Positions 24,836 to 36,234 of a stretch of DNA of 64,000 bases are shown piece after piece. How positions within the stretch are numbered: the stretch's first letter is position 1; every line of letters begins with the position of its first letter. The notes under the pieces are model-generated. The model worked only from the letters and a program-made list of their open reading frames with translations, searched no databases and was not told where the DNA came from. Origin of the DNA: Syncephalis plumigaleata (lineage: Eukaryota; Zoopagomycota; Zoopagomycetes; Zoopagales; Piptocephalidaceae). Where the stretch lies: assembly GCA_025201365.1 (NCBI GenBank), contig JAIXMF010000011.1, positions 558,001 to 622,000 of the forward strand, written 5' to 3'. The translations under genes and the position numbers were made by a program.

Positions 24836-26262
24836 TTACCAATTAAGTTCGGATATTGTCTGCAACGTCGATCGCTTATTATCAGACGACTCTCCACGTT
24901 TTGTAAATATATCGTCGGCCAAGTAGAATGTTCCACTCGCTTCGGAATGCTTCCAGATCACGTATGCGTGTATCTGCATTTCCGCTGGTATTTGAATTGC
25001 CAGTATGCGCATTGCTTGAACTAATAACTGTAAATAACGAATGCATTAATGTTTAAGTGTTAACTTCTTTTAGTGTGCTTCATTTGTGATGCCGGCTGAT
25101 TGAGTTGTGCCATACTTGCGTTAATTGTGGCGAGGGAATGTGTGTCGTGTTTAGTCCATCTCTCGCTTGAGATTGTTGCGTGTGCATAGTGTTCTGTGCC
25201 TCTAATTGCGGCAGAATATCCGTTGGATCAATGACCGAATCACGCTCAAATTCAGTAGTCTTTTTTGGTGTAGGAGGCCTGTCGATTTCAACTACGGAAC
25301 TGGGAAACTTCCTAAGTACACGATTGCGAAATATAAACCGTTGAATAATACCCCATGGACGAAGTCGACGCTGACCGAAGAACAAAGTAAAGAGGTATAG
25401 CGATATGGTAAAAGAACCACCGATCAGACCATAAGAGTCGGTCCATGTAAAAGACTCTTTAACGTTTATAACCTCATATACAAATGCTTGATGGTCTGGA
25501 GTAAATCCATTTTGTGGCATGAGAGTTATAACATAGAGTTTGGAAGATAGTCTTCCAGTTCAGACTCGAGCTCGTATTTTGTAGTGTATTCTCTTTGGAT
25601 TTGGTCTGATAATGACGGAAATAAATTGTTCGGCGGCTGCCCCAGTTTACTCTTACAGATAAGTTTTTGTTTAGCCTCATAACATCATAGGGTTTACGAG
25701 CTTTTGTGCATTATAAAAGACTTCTGGACTTTCCACAAATGTAATATAGAAAAATTATGTTGATCTAATTCCTGAAAGTTCATTATCTGAGCTGTTATCT
25801 ATGATGTTCTTGTAAGTTCTTCGATTCTGATGTCTCGAAATCATAATTTCTGCCAGTAGGAGTAAATTGCCAGTTAGATGGAGGCTGTAAGCTCCATATT
25901 GGTTCTGCATTGCATTTGTTGCTGTGAGCAAATTATATTCTGACCATACGATAATATCATCGCCATATCTTAGCCGTTTAACGACTTTGTTAATTTTTAT
26001 CAAATACGTAGTTTGCATGTATACATCGCCAGTACTTCAATGGATGCATTTCTTAAAGCACCATTATCTTCGTATAGCAATACTGTGGGCACCGGTATTT
26101 GCCCGGTTGTTTCGCTTGATTGATGAATGGAGCCTGAGTTTACAACCTTCAGTATTTGTATGGTGGCTATGGGAGAAGACCAAGAATGATCAATATAACT
26201 ACTATGAAACGCACTACAATAAGCCGCTTGGGCTCATTTCGTCGACCCTTGATGTACATCAT
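24836..26262 (-). CDS. two-segment membrane protein of a zygomycete-type family
   Basis: The N-terminus (start 26262) is basic, then a hydrophobic segment IVVRFIVVILIILGLL, so a signal anchor or signal peptide. An extracellular-looking region of about 200 residues follows, with VPTVLLYEDNGALRNASIE and YGAYSLHLTGNLLLLAEI. The best block is near 25380-25480: DSYGLIGGSFTISLYLFTLFFG, a second membrane helix, then RRLRPWGIIQRFIF and a Pro/Ser/Gln-rich cytosolic tail. The GG-to-RPWG arrangement resembles large families of uncharacterised membrane proteins I associate with Mortierella and Mucor relatives, and that link is from memory. A last exon (about 25037-24836) splices after LTQ and ends in a likely helical stretch. 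Two or three phase shifts (near 26115, 26005 and 25550) interrupt the frame. The function is unknown. Confidence 0.55.
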
Positions 26263-26297
26263 GCTGATGCTAAGGAAAAAGAATGCTAGATAAACAG

Positions 26298-26324
26298 AAT
26301 GCTAGAAATGCTAGAAATGCTAGA
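26298..26324. repeat. 9-bp tandem repeat (AATGCTAGA x3)
   Basis: Three perfect 9-bp units, with a fourth copy displaced at 26282-26290. Confidence 0.9.
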
Positions 26325-26627
26325 AGGAATATGAAAAGAAAAGAAGAGGAGTAGTAATGGAATAACAGACGAAAGCGTATCTACGTTCAATGGCGTCTAT
26401 TTGTGTTTAAACAAGGACAAAGAAATGCTGCCGTGTTACCATTGTCGCCAAAGTCTGAACAGGCCTTTTTCCTAGCCATGATAGCCATATTTGTCTGAAG
26501 TCAAAGTGCCATTCATTTTCCTGTCCGTCGTCGTCGTCGTCCGTCGTCCAGCATTCCTTCATTTCATTTCCTTCATTTCCTTCATTCAGCATTATATTAG
26601 CAATAGTTAGCATTCTCCGCTAGTAAC

Positions 26628-27226
26628 ATGTATCGTCTAGCAGTAGTGGTATTCCTAGCATTGATCGTGTGTGTCTGGGCAGAGGTAATGAGCTAGCGTA
26701 TGACAGTTGTTTATTCTTCCTTTCATTTTAATAGCAATGACTAACTGTTTCGTTTTGCTTATCCATCCTAGATACACCCTATAGTGGCAGTGTTAGGCCA
26801 CACGAGTTGGGTTTCATTTGTGCGATGAAAAACGTTCAGTATCTTAATGCGTCGGTAGAAGTTGTAAACGGGCAGATAAGCGGTGTTTATGTGACACCTC
26901 GTTCCCTGACAAATGTCACCTCAACTGGATATCTTGTCTCCTATCCTGAGAGTGCATTGAAAACTAAAGATATACCGTATGACCCTGTTAGTTCATGCAT
27001 TGGTAGTCAAAAGGATCCGGTGAAACGCTGCGAGATTGGTTCGGATATGCCTAAATTCCTTGTAAATCCTCATGAGCCAGTGTGCATGATACTCGACAAT
27101 CGACTTCAAGCGACAGCCGCCGAGCTCAAATACACGTTTCTGCCAACAAATGCCAGTGGTCAGGCGATGGCGGCCAATGCTATTTCGGCGAGTCAGACGA
27201 TAAAGACATCATGCTGCAGCCATTAA
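26628..27226 (+). CDS. small secreted protein, unrecognised
   Basis: Exon 1 (26628-26684) encodes a clean signal peptide, MYRLAVVVFLALIVCVWAE. A GT-AG intron runs to about 26771. Exon 2 encodes about 150 residues: YSGSVRPHELGFICAMKN, VNGQISGVYVTPRSLTNV, IGSQKDPVKRCEIG, HEPVCMILDNRL and a final SQTIKTSCCSH. It has five to six cysteines and N-glycosylation sequons (NVTS), as expected for an extracellular protein. The exon 1/exon 2 phase as read does not match, so one base is probably missing or the acceptor differs. I do not recognise the family. It sits in a neighbourhood of other secreted proteins. Confidence 0.6.
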
Positions 27227-29037
27227 GCACGCATTGTTATTTATATTTTATTACATGGTCTATTAGTCGGTATTCCATGATTCAATGACTATCAACCAGT
27301 AAGCTAGTGGTATTTTAATAAAAGCGAACTGATCAACTTGTAGATATAATTATGATACATAATATGAAGCAATACTATTTTATTATTTACGAATTTCATT
27401 GTAATAAGAGTGGTATTAGAAAGTCACGCAATGGTCGTCATATCGAACAAGCACATTCTACAGCATTGTTTGCTTGCCATTGAATGGGGAAACAGACATT
27501 ACATTGGTATGATGCAGGCATGGCACGGCAGTGCAACTTACATGGATGTCACGCCAATGTTTAGAATAATGCCGCTATATCCTCATGTAGTTACGAGATA
27601 ACGTGACTGACTCATTTGTAATGCCTGAGTACTTCATATTCATTGTAGATGCAGCCCTTCAATAGATGCAGAACAACTCTTGCTCGGCATCTAACGTGTG
27701 CTAGTAAATGAATGAATGAATGAACAAGTATATCCATTGTATTAATAAAGCTTCAGGTATCCTGTAAACAAGGCCATTCGCATGCAATACGCTCGACATA
27801 CCATGCGGTAAAATAGTGCGTCCACATGAGCGGCGGCGAAAAAGATGTCGCGCTGGAACACATACCATGATGGCATCGCTTACAGCCTGCAAATGCAGAG
27901 TAGGCTACACGCATACATACGTGCGTATGTACCTACATACACACATTCCTATACATTCATCCATATACTCGTCCGTTTACAGAAAGGGAACTTTTTATGC
28001 AACAATGAATGGGGCGCACGCCTCGTCCTCATTTGCCCTCGAGTAAGAAAGAAGTGTAACCAGCCAATATCCATATAACTAGTTTGTTGATTCGACCAGT
28101 CATCAGGTATTATTCTTTATATTGCTATCTTTGTTTCCTTTGGATGCGCGTTCCTTCTACTTTTATCCACACACGCCACGCACATATTCTAACCAACGAA
28201 CGTCAACTATTCAGTTTTACTATTACTCTACGTTATTATTATTATTAAACGGAAATCAACAGACACTGCTGGTAATAGTGCCGCCTTTTCTATTCTCAAA
28301 CCATTGTGGCCCTTATTATATCATACGTCGGCCCGTTATTATCCTCTGCAACTTGAAGCAGAGCTATTGCAGTGCATCTATTTGCCATTCAACAGGTGAC
28401 TGCGCATCATTCCCAATTGCTCTATAATAGCCTACTTTGTCGCTTTCGCTACATACATCGCTGGTGCATAAGCTGTTATCGCTATCAACGATTGGATACG
28501 GACATTTCAGCGGTGCAGCAATCATGCACTATTCAACGATTTGTATTGGTTCGTGTGGTCAGCTTTCATTTTAGTAATTACAGCCTTATCTCTCTCTTTC
28601 TGTCTCTCTCTTCTCTCGCTTGTTAACTAGCTCGAAACCATCGTTATCAGTCTGCTTATAAAAGCATACACAAACACACGCACACTTGAGTTGTCTTCAG
28701 TATTTATCGTCACATACATATCAACAACAACAACACCCACGCTTTATCATTATTCATTGAACCTATCCTATCAATCAGTTATCCATTTGATTAGACACGT
28801 TGAAACAACAACAACAACAACTCGAAAAAACAAGCAACCTGCATCATCTACGTTGACACTCCAACTGATTCATACATCTTTATTACACTCTACTGTCATT
28901 TTCACGGTATCCCTACCGTTTAACAAGAAGTTTACCTGACGATTAGATCGGATCCATCCTATCTCTCTCTCTCTCTCTCTTTCCTTCCCGCTACACTTTA
29001 GATATTTATTTTTCACTTCATTGTAACAACATTCATC
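27227..29037. other. intergenic and leader of the four-CAP gene
   Basis: I see no supportable gene. The last 400 bp look like a promoter and leader: TATAAA at 28657, CA-rich and AAC-rich runs, then a CT-rich tract (28965-28985) before the ATG at 29038. The region 27760-28080 has balanced codon-like composition but no frame with motifs. Confidence 0.45.
28657..28662 (+). promoter_or_regulatory. TATA box candidate for the four-CAP gene
   Basis: TATAAA lies 381 bp upstream of the ATG. The leader between them is rich in CA and CT, with a long pyrimidine tract directly before the start codon. Confidence 0.35.
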
Positions 29038-31282
29038 ATGTCCAAAATGCTTCAACTGGTGAACGAGGAACGAACTCGTAATAACAAGCCGGCTCTCCTA
29101 TGGGATACCTATCTTTCCAAGGCAGCTAAAGCACATAGTCAAGCGCAAGCAAAGGCAAACAAAATGGGACATCAGATGCCCGGTGAAGACGACCTACGCG
29201 CACGAGTGAAGGCAGTGTCGCCCGAAGGCCATTGGTCCTCCTGGGCCGAGAATGTAGGCGCTGGCAGTGCATCCGAAGAGACGATGATGCGCAGCTGGAT
29301 CAAATCGGCCTCGCATCACAAGAATCTACTCGGTGCTTACACGCATTTCGCCGCTGAGATGGCCACCTCCACACAAGGAAAAGTATTCTGGACGCAAGTA
29401 TTCGGTAATGACGGTTCCGTCTGTCCTGAGGATGGTCAGCCCATGAAGAATCATCAACACAGCCAACCCGAGCATCAAACGACCGGCCAGGCCTCTATTG
29501 AACGTATGCTACAGCTGGTTAACGAGGAGCGTGCCCGTCACAATTTGTGCTCCCTACGCATTGACCAGTCGTTGGTGCGAGCCGCCCAGTTACACAGCGA
29601 TCTACAGGGACAAGCGGCCACCATGACGCATCGTTTGCCCAATGAGCCAGACCTCATTACTCGGGTGACCGAATCATCCAAGGGTAAAGCATGGGCGGGA
29701 TGGGGCGAGAACGTCGGCTTCGGCAGTAAGAAGGAGGACGTAATGATGGAGAACTGGATAAACTCACCGAAGCATCAAGAGAACATACTTGGTGATTTCA
29801 CGCATTTCGGTGCTGCCATGTCCATCGGTGTCGACAACAAGCCCTACTGGACTCAAGTGTTCGGCAATGATGGTAGCACGCAAGCTATCGAAAGCGAGAT
29901 TCCTTCGCCGCCATTGTCGCCGATATTGCATGAAGTACCGGCCGAACAACAACTGCAAGATATGCTTAACCTGGTCAACGAGGAGCGAGTCAAGGCCAAC
30001 TTAAGCCATTGGCACTCGATGACTGTCTCAGCAAGGCAGCTCAACTTCATAGCGAAGCACAAGCTGGTGCTGGTAAAATGTCGCATCAATTACCTAATGA
30101 GGCCGATCTGGTATCGCGTGTCAATACGGTAACTGCAACTGGCAAGCAATGGTCCGCGTGGGGCGAGAACGTGGGATACGGCAACGACAACGAGCGTGTA
30201 GTAATGAGCATGTGGATGAATTCGCCACAACATCGAGACAATATCCTCGGTCATTACACGCATTTAGGAGTGGGTATCGCGCATAGAATGGCAAACCCTA
30301 CTGGACTCAGGTGTTTGGTACATGGGCTGAACCAATGCAAGGCGACAATGTCGTGGAGACTGTCGTGGAATACGTGTCGACCGGTGGCAAACACCGTGCT
30401 AGCAACAGCCTTACTCTTACACCATCTGGCATGGCAGCAAAGATGAACGCCGTGCTAGAACTGGTGAACAACGAGCGCATCAAACACGGCAAGAACAAGC
30501 TGCTCTACGACACTCGATTGGCACAGGCAGCGCATGATCATTGCATGGAGCAGGCATGCGCCGGTCAAATGTCGCATCAATTGCCCGGTGAACCCGACCT
30601 AGTCACTCGTATCAATGCCGTATCGAAGGGTCGTCAATGGCTAGCATGGGCTGAGAATGTTGGCTTCGGCAGTGCAGACGAGAATGCCATCATGGACGTG
30701 TGGCTCAAATCGGCACAGCATCGTGACAACATTCTAGGTGATTACACGCACTTTGGCGTGGCAATGGCCAACGATGCTGATGGCAAACCGTACTGGACAC
30801 AATTGTTTGCGCAACTCGATGACACTAGTGCTAATGCCCGCAAATCAGCCGGCGACGACATCTACAGCGACGATGTTTATGTGACGGTGGTAACTACTAC
30901 ATCTACTACCACGACATCCGATTCATTGCCATCGCCCTCGCAATTGAATGGCCATAACGGCGGTCGTGTAACGCATACTGTCGAAGTGGTCGAGTCGTCC
31001 ACCAGTCCGAAATCGGGCTATTCCTCGGCTGCCTCGTCCATCACTACGAGCACGCCTTCACCCACCTCACCGATTGACGAACGCTACTTGGAGAATCGTA
31101 AACCTTCATCGAATCCACTCAAGCGACTTTCATTCAAGATGTCACGCGGTTCAGTTAAGAGCACTACTAGTTCCACTACTACTACTAGTAAATCGACTAG
31201 TTCCCCTAAACCAGCACCTCCAGTTAAGCAATTATTCAAGTCTATCTTTAGTTCAATCGGCCGTAGTGATAAAGGCAAATAA
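29038..31282 (+). CDS. four tandem CAP domains, no signal peptide, basic Ser/Thr tail
   Basis: This single-exon gene encodes about 745 residues with four CAP (SCP/PR-1) domains in tandem at roughly 29041-29436, 29494-29870, 29953-30325 and 30438-30815. Each repeat has the same order: LVNEER near its start, MGHQ/MTHR/MSHQ, WAENVG or WGENVG, W-x-x-S-x-x-H-x-x-N, YTHFG-like and YWTQ-like. The His, Glu, Glu, His residues lining the CAP cavity look kept in all four. The domains have almost no cysteine, and translation starts MSKMLQLVNEE with no signal peptide, so the protein resembles the cytosolic GAPR-1 type rather than secreted PR-1. The tail is Ser/Thr-rich and ends in a basic amphipathic segment, VKQLFKSIFSSIGR, a possible membrane contact. 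Single-base phase shifts near 30003 and 30289 fall inside conserved repeat 3 and are probably indels. The role is unknown. Lipid or sterol binding is inferred from the family. Confidence 0.85.
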
Positions 31283-31317
31283 TATGTTTGCAAGCAAGTG
31301 ATTTACTACCATTAGTA

Positions 31318-31345
31318 GCATTTCTTTCTTTCTTTCTTTCTTTTC
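31318..31345. repeat. (TTTC)n microsatellite
   Basis: A tetranucleotide tract in the 3' flank of the four-CAP gene. Confidence 0.85.
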
Positions 31346-31513
31346 CTACTACAATCGTTCATTCGCATATTAGTTAGTTTCTCATCATCATCAATCATCT
31401 ATAATAAATTATCACTTTTATTTGAATTCCAATATATATATATAATTAAGTAGGCCAAGAGACATGCTTAGTGTATCGTTTATATATATTTGTTCATTTT
31501 ATTCACAATCTTA

Positions 31514-31778
31514 TTAGTAAGTTAGCCATCTCTTTAGTTTCGAACGCCATTTCTTTGGAGGTTTCTTCTTTTCTGTAATTATGTAATAGTTAGCTAATAT
31601 GACTAAGGGATAGCTAATCTACATTGTGTTTACCTCGAGCATGTTCACGTGTCTCGACTCTTGTTTGTAATTTCTCCAGTTCTTGATGATTGGGAAGCAT
31701 TAGCGTGAGTGCACCCATATCAGCGGAAACACAGAATGGATTAATGGGTAGGAATATCGATAGCGTGTTGAGCAACAT
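31514..31778 (-). CDS. small two-exon protein, unrecognised
   Basis: Start 31778 gives MLLNTLSIFLPINPFCVSAD, then a helical region, NHQELEKLQTRVETREHAR. A 60-bp-class intron (donor after CGAG, acceptor TACAG) joins in phase to EKKKPPKKWRSKLKRWLTY, a very basic C-terminus. The product is about 68 residues. The clean intron with matching phase is the main evidence that it is real. The upstream 31800-31950 looks like a promoter. An N-terminal hydrophobic segment followed by a basic tail could be a small membrane protein. I cannot name a family. Confidence 0.5.
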
Positions 31779-32351
31779 GAATTATAATATATTCAGATAA
31801 TTATTAAACGAATTAGTGTAGACAATGATGATATTGCAAATACTGAGTAAATACAAATAATTATAAAGAGTAATTTCGATATGTAATTGTAAAAGAAGAT
31901 GCGACTGGTTATCTAGACACGTATATATACATGGATAGATAGATGGATGGATAGATATGCTTGCTAACGAGCAGACACACCATTACAGCAACATACTCGA
32001 ATGCAGTAAGACTAATTTCTGCCTTGACATCACATCACATGGCACCAGTAATTGCAGTTCGCCTTTGGAATCCATGCTAAGTGCATGCAGTATCTCTAGT
32101 TCAATAACTTGTTCAATCCACGCCAAGACATTAAATAACAGGTTGACAGTCAATGGTACTACGATAACGTAAAGAAAAAAGAGATTAATGGTATGCATAC
32201 GCGCAATTGGTAGTACAATATGGTTAATAAACATATTTCGACAAGCCACACATACACGCATGTAACAATGGAATATATATACAGGTATGTATAATTAATA
32301 TGGCTTTATTATAATAGCTAACATATGATACTAGTTATAAAATGCTATTAA
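31779..32351. other. intergenic
   Basis: A minus-strand frame of 92 codons (31983-32261) has one hydrophobic segment but no motif or splice support. I do not call it a gene. Confidence 0.4.
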
Positions 32352-32790
32352 TTAAAGAAGTAACTTGGCAGCACCGGCTGTCACCGCGGATAGCGAGATG
32401 ATGAGTGAAGTCTGACCAAAGGACGACACGTGCATGGAGGCAGCTGCACTAGTATCATCGTGGACTTGCTAGTATCACTGGTAGTCTTGTCGGTGGTAGT
32501 CTTGTCTGGTCGGTGGTAGTATCAGTGCTACCGGATGGAGTGGAGGTGGCACTAGGGCTATTGCTATCGGAAGCGCTAGAGGACGAGGAACCAGCTGGCG
32601 TTGTAGGGGTGGAACCACTCGAAGTGCCAGCACCATTGGTGGGAGTGGCACCAGAACTGACGCTCACACTAGCACCAGCATTCTGTGGATTGGCCAATAC
32701 ACCGGTGGTGACAATGGTAAATATACAAATGAACAGGAAGATGGCCTGCAAAGCGGTACGACGCTGAGTAAGTTGGACATGGAGGAACAC
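32352..32790 (-). CDS. GPI-anchored Ser/Thr-rich cell-surface protein
   Basis: The N-terminus has a signal sequence, LQAIFLFICIFTIVTTGVLA, cleaved before NPQNAGASVSV. The middle is almost entirely Ser, Thr, Gly, Ala, Pro and Asp, as expected for an O-mannosylated stalk. The C-terminus reads DDTSAAASMHVSSFG then SLIISLSAVTAGAAKLLL and stop, a typical GPI signal of small residues, spacer and hydrophobic end. It is reached only by allowing a phase change in the short repeats of AAGACTACCAC near 32470-32510, where slippage or assembly error is likely. It is probably a cell-wall or plasma-membrane protein. An 11-bp TATA element lies about 190-200 bp upstream. Confidence 0.65.
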
Positions 32791-32980
32791 GCATGTTGAA
32801 TGATAGGAAAATACTAGGAGAAGAACAAGAAGAAGAAAAGATAGGCTACCGTCGAGGGATGTTGTTGCTGTTGCTGGATATGATTAATATCGAATCAATA
32901 ACAGGAGAGAAGGATAAAGAGAATGAGGAGGCTGGCTAGTTAAGAAGATGTTGGTCAAGCAATGACGCTGTCATCGATCT

Positions 32981-32991
32981 CTTTATTTATA
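32981..32991 (-). promoter_or_regulatory. TATAAATAAAG element upstream of the GPI protein gene
   Basis: The 11-mer TATAAATAAAG, read on the minus strand, is identical to copies before two other secreted-protein genes (36691-36701 and 38137-38147). Confidence 0.5.
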
Positions 32992-33415
32992 CCAGTGACT
33001 TTTCGCAGTCTAGGGAAAAGTATACTTTGCCAAGAACTTGCGCTCTACCATTAAACGAGCTAAAGGTAACCGGACAATTCTATTTGAGTGTATTGTTCTC
33101 TTGAAATAACGCTAATTTAGAAGAGTCGGTGGCTACTTCCGTCATTTTGGAAAGGGTCCATACACACACGCACAAATCGGCGTTATTCTTATTGGCCGCT
33201 ATTTCTATGTGTGCATATTCGTGCCTGTACGACTACTGTGCCACAAAGTAACGGAGATCGCGTTATCGATAAATAGAATAGTTAATGTACGCACTCGGTA
33301 ATAAGCAAGAAGAACAATAAGAATAGGCTATTCTACTATTATTATCCTTATCATTATTATTATTCAAATGTTTACGGGCACATAAATAGACAAACAAAAG
33401 TGTGCACACGTCAAT

Positions 33416-34671
33416 TTAGTCAATGTTAGTACCGCGTAGCATAGCCGCCACAGTATCCGTTTCATCTTCCTCGTCGGTAAGCACCAATTCCTCTTCGTCT
33501 TCAAATAGTGCCGTATCCACTGTGACATCGTCATCTTCAATAAACTTGGCATCAGATGCCGCAAGCGATTCATCTTTCTCAAACAGTTGTCGTCCTAGTA
33601 TCGTCATCATCATATTGCAATACCAATTTAGAAGATATAAAAAATATAAGAAATGATGTGAGTAAATTGTACTATGGCATTATCATCATCGTCATCGTCA
33701 TCATCATCATCATTAATGAACACACATACCTGTGAGTTTATTTCGTTTCGGATCGTTCTTCTCCTCACGCTTTCGTCGTTCCATTGCCAAATTGGCCATT
33801 TCATTGTCGAATGCTCGCTTCCATGTCATAAATGATTCGGTGGTTACTTTGGTACCGACGAACTTCTTTTGTTCCTCCTAATAACAACCGTAGCAACAAT
33901 TCATGTTATAATAAACTATTTCATCATTATCATGTATACTACCGCATACGTACTTCAGCCTCTTGACGTCGTTTCTCCTCGACTTGACGTTCCAAATGCT
34001 CTCTACGATCAACCACGATCTTTTCTAGTGTTTCCTTCAGTTGACTAGCCAAAGTAAATACCAACACCATGCCACGATACTCTTCAGCCTAGTGTGCAAG
34101 CGTAGTTTATTAATCAATCCTACTTGCAATGTCATTGTTGTATTATATCATCATAGACATACCGTTTCCCGTGCTGTATCTCGAAGTAAGGCTAGTTCCG
34201 AGTCATTGAGCTCTCCCTCGTTGGGCTCAACACGCATTTGTGGCAGATCATCCGGATAGGTAGGCGTGTAGATAATCTCCAACCATATCGATACTATCTA
34301 TCGTGGTTAGTAGTGTGCGTGCGTGTGTATGATGCTTACTCTATGATATATACACAGCATGTTTGTCACGATAATTACCCTCTGACTCGTCGGAGCCGTG
34401 CATCTTCTCCTCCGACACTATATTAATGCGAAATTGCATTGGATCCTTACTGATTTCTATCAAACAATATTTAATAAAGTAGCAATAGTCAGCTGAATTG
34501 CTAGCACTACTGATGCTACTATTGGATCCTTTACCTTCATATTCAGTTGGATAAATGGAGGAAAGCACCTCAAGCTCATTAGCTTGTTCCTCTGCGTAAT
34601 CTTGAATAATGACGTCAATAATGGTGTTTCTACTTTATCTTTCTCCCCTTATGATCTAGCCTACCCGTCAT
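33416..34671 (-). CDS. GIR2: RWD-domain protein GIR2/RWDD1 (DFRP2)
   Basis: Gir2/RWDD1 binds the GTPase Rbg2/DRG2 and, through its RWD domain, Gcn1, linking it to translation control. The first coding exon is only 7 bases (34671-34665, ATGACGG). A 64-bp intron follows and the joint yields MTDYAEEQANELEVLSSIYP, the exact RWD opening of the family. The middle exons carry the coiled-coil linker. The C-terminal half has KFVGTKVTTESFMTWKRAFD, NKLTGRQLFEKDESLAASD, VDTALFEDEEELVL and ends LRGTNID. This matches the family in order and in length, about 230 residues. An acidic C-terminus is normal for this family. Confidence 0.9.
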
Positions 34672-35201
34672 ACTTGAATGGCTAATAAGCAATAATGAAT
34701 GAAAAGAAACAAAAGAAGTGCTAGTTCTATTTCTGGTAACCATTTATCAATATGATCCTACAATGACGTGAAAATTACCTAGTAAGCACCAAGATATCAC
34801 TCCGCCTTTACTACATTTCTTGTCACCTTTTCTATATCATCACTAATAGGCAAGCTATTGTTTATTACTACAGCTGCTAGTTAGTTTAAAGGTCACATTG
34901 CATCTACGACAATTATTTGTAGTTAGTTCTCGATGAATCAAGTCAGTTGTTGGTACCTTGTCATCGGAAATAGCGATGTGCCGGTGACTCTCCGTAAAAA
35001 CCCGGTGGAATGCGGGAAAAATAGGATTAATGCATGTGTCATGTTCCGATACTATGGCATCTAACACAAGTTGAAAGGGACTATTTATTAGCTTGCTTGT
35101 TGGTTGCTCTCCTTCCTTTTGAAAAAGCAAAGTTCTTTCTTCTTTTTTAATACTTATCAACTGTTGTCCCACTTGGTAACCACTGTAGCAATAGCGTAAC
35201 A
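34672..35201. other. divergent promoter region between GIR2 and RCF2
   Basis: About 530 bp separate the two start codons. A 115-codon minus-strand frame here (34855-35202) has no motif and is not called. Confidence 0.45.
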
Positions 35202-35967
35202 ATGAAGATTCTTACCCAACAAGAAGTAGACGAAGCACAGCAAGCTGCCATTAATGGTGGTATTAAAGGTGCCGCTGTTGGTTTGGCCGCCAGTCTAGCG
35301 TTATCACTGGCCGCGCAACGCTTCTCCCCTGGCTATCGTCGTCTTACTTTTCCGTTGAAGGCCTTCTTCGTAACTGCTGGTGTGTCAGCAATTACGGTTA
35401 TCGAGGCAGAACATGAAATGGGCGCCTATGAAGTGGAACGAATGCGTCGACGTGGTCCACAGAACAACACACTTGAAGCGGTACTTCATCCAGAACAAGT
35501 GGCCGCTCAACAGCATCAAGCTCAAGTTGCGGCAGTGCCCACACGTCCAGTTGCACAGCGTGTCACTGACTACATCAATAACAATCGATGGTCGGTAGTG
35601 GGTAAGTAACAACAACAATAATCATCATCATCATCGATCATATTTGGAATTCATTTAACAATACATGTATGTGTATAGGTGGTACATGGGCAGCAGGTAT
35701 GACTGGTGCCGGTCTATATTTGTGGTCGAAAAAGTAAGCTTATAACAATATAATAATAACAACTACTAATCATGATCCTTCAGATACATGACATGGCAGC
35801 AAAAGTTGGTTGAAGCACGTATGTACGCACAAGCTATCACTATCTTTGCCCTATTAGCAACTGCAGCCATCTCGATGACTGATAAGCCCGTGGATTCACG
35901 CGAGGCTAAAGACGATAGCTGGCGTCGTCGTCTAACTACTGCACCCGAAAAGAACGCGGTCGTCTAA
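35202..35967 (+). CDS. RCF2: respiratory supercomplex factor Rcf2-like, HIG1 domain
   Basis: Rcf2 is a mitochondrial inner-membrane protein that modulates cytochrome c oxidase and its assembly into supercomplexes with complex III. The opening MKILTQQEVDEAQQAAINGG and the N-terminal membrane region (GAAVGLAASLALSL, PLKAFFVTAGVSAITVIEAE) match fungal Rcf2. The HIG1 domain at the C-terminal half has TWAAGMTGAGLYLWSKK, MTWQQKLVEARMYAQ and TIFALLATAAISM. Three exons are in phase: 35202-35601, 35679-35733 and 35784-35967. No frameshift was needed. AATAAA lies at 36061-36066. Confidence 0.88.
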
Positions 35968-36060
35968 TCATTTTTCCTTTCTTTTGCTGATGTTGTTCTA
36001 ACTTTCGTAGTATCATTAAACTTCGTTAAAATCATTACTATAAGTTACATATTCAATTCA

Positions 36061-36066
36061 AATAAA
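36061..36066 (+). terminator. AATAAA poly(A) signal, RCF2
   Basis: The hexamer lies about 94 bp after the RCF2 stop. Confidence 0.4.
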
Positions 36067-36234
36067 ACGTGTACACGATATAAACATGTATTGAATAGTA
36101 ATGTCAAAAGTGCACAGAGCATATAATAGAGATATTAGATTTAGTAAATTTATTAGGACTGAATGGACCAGACATATCATCATTTGATATTTATGTCGAT
36201 GGGACCACATGGATCAATGACTTGATTGCTTGTT

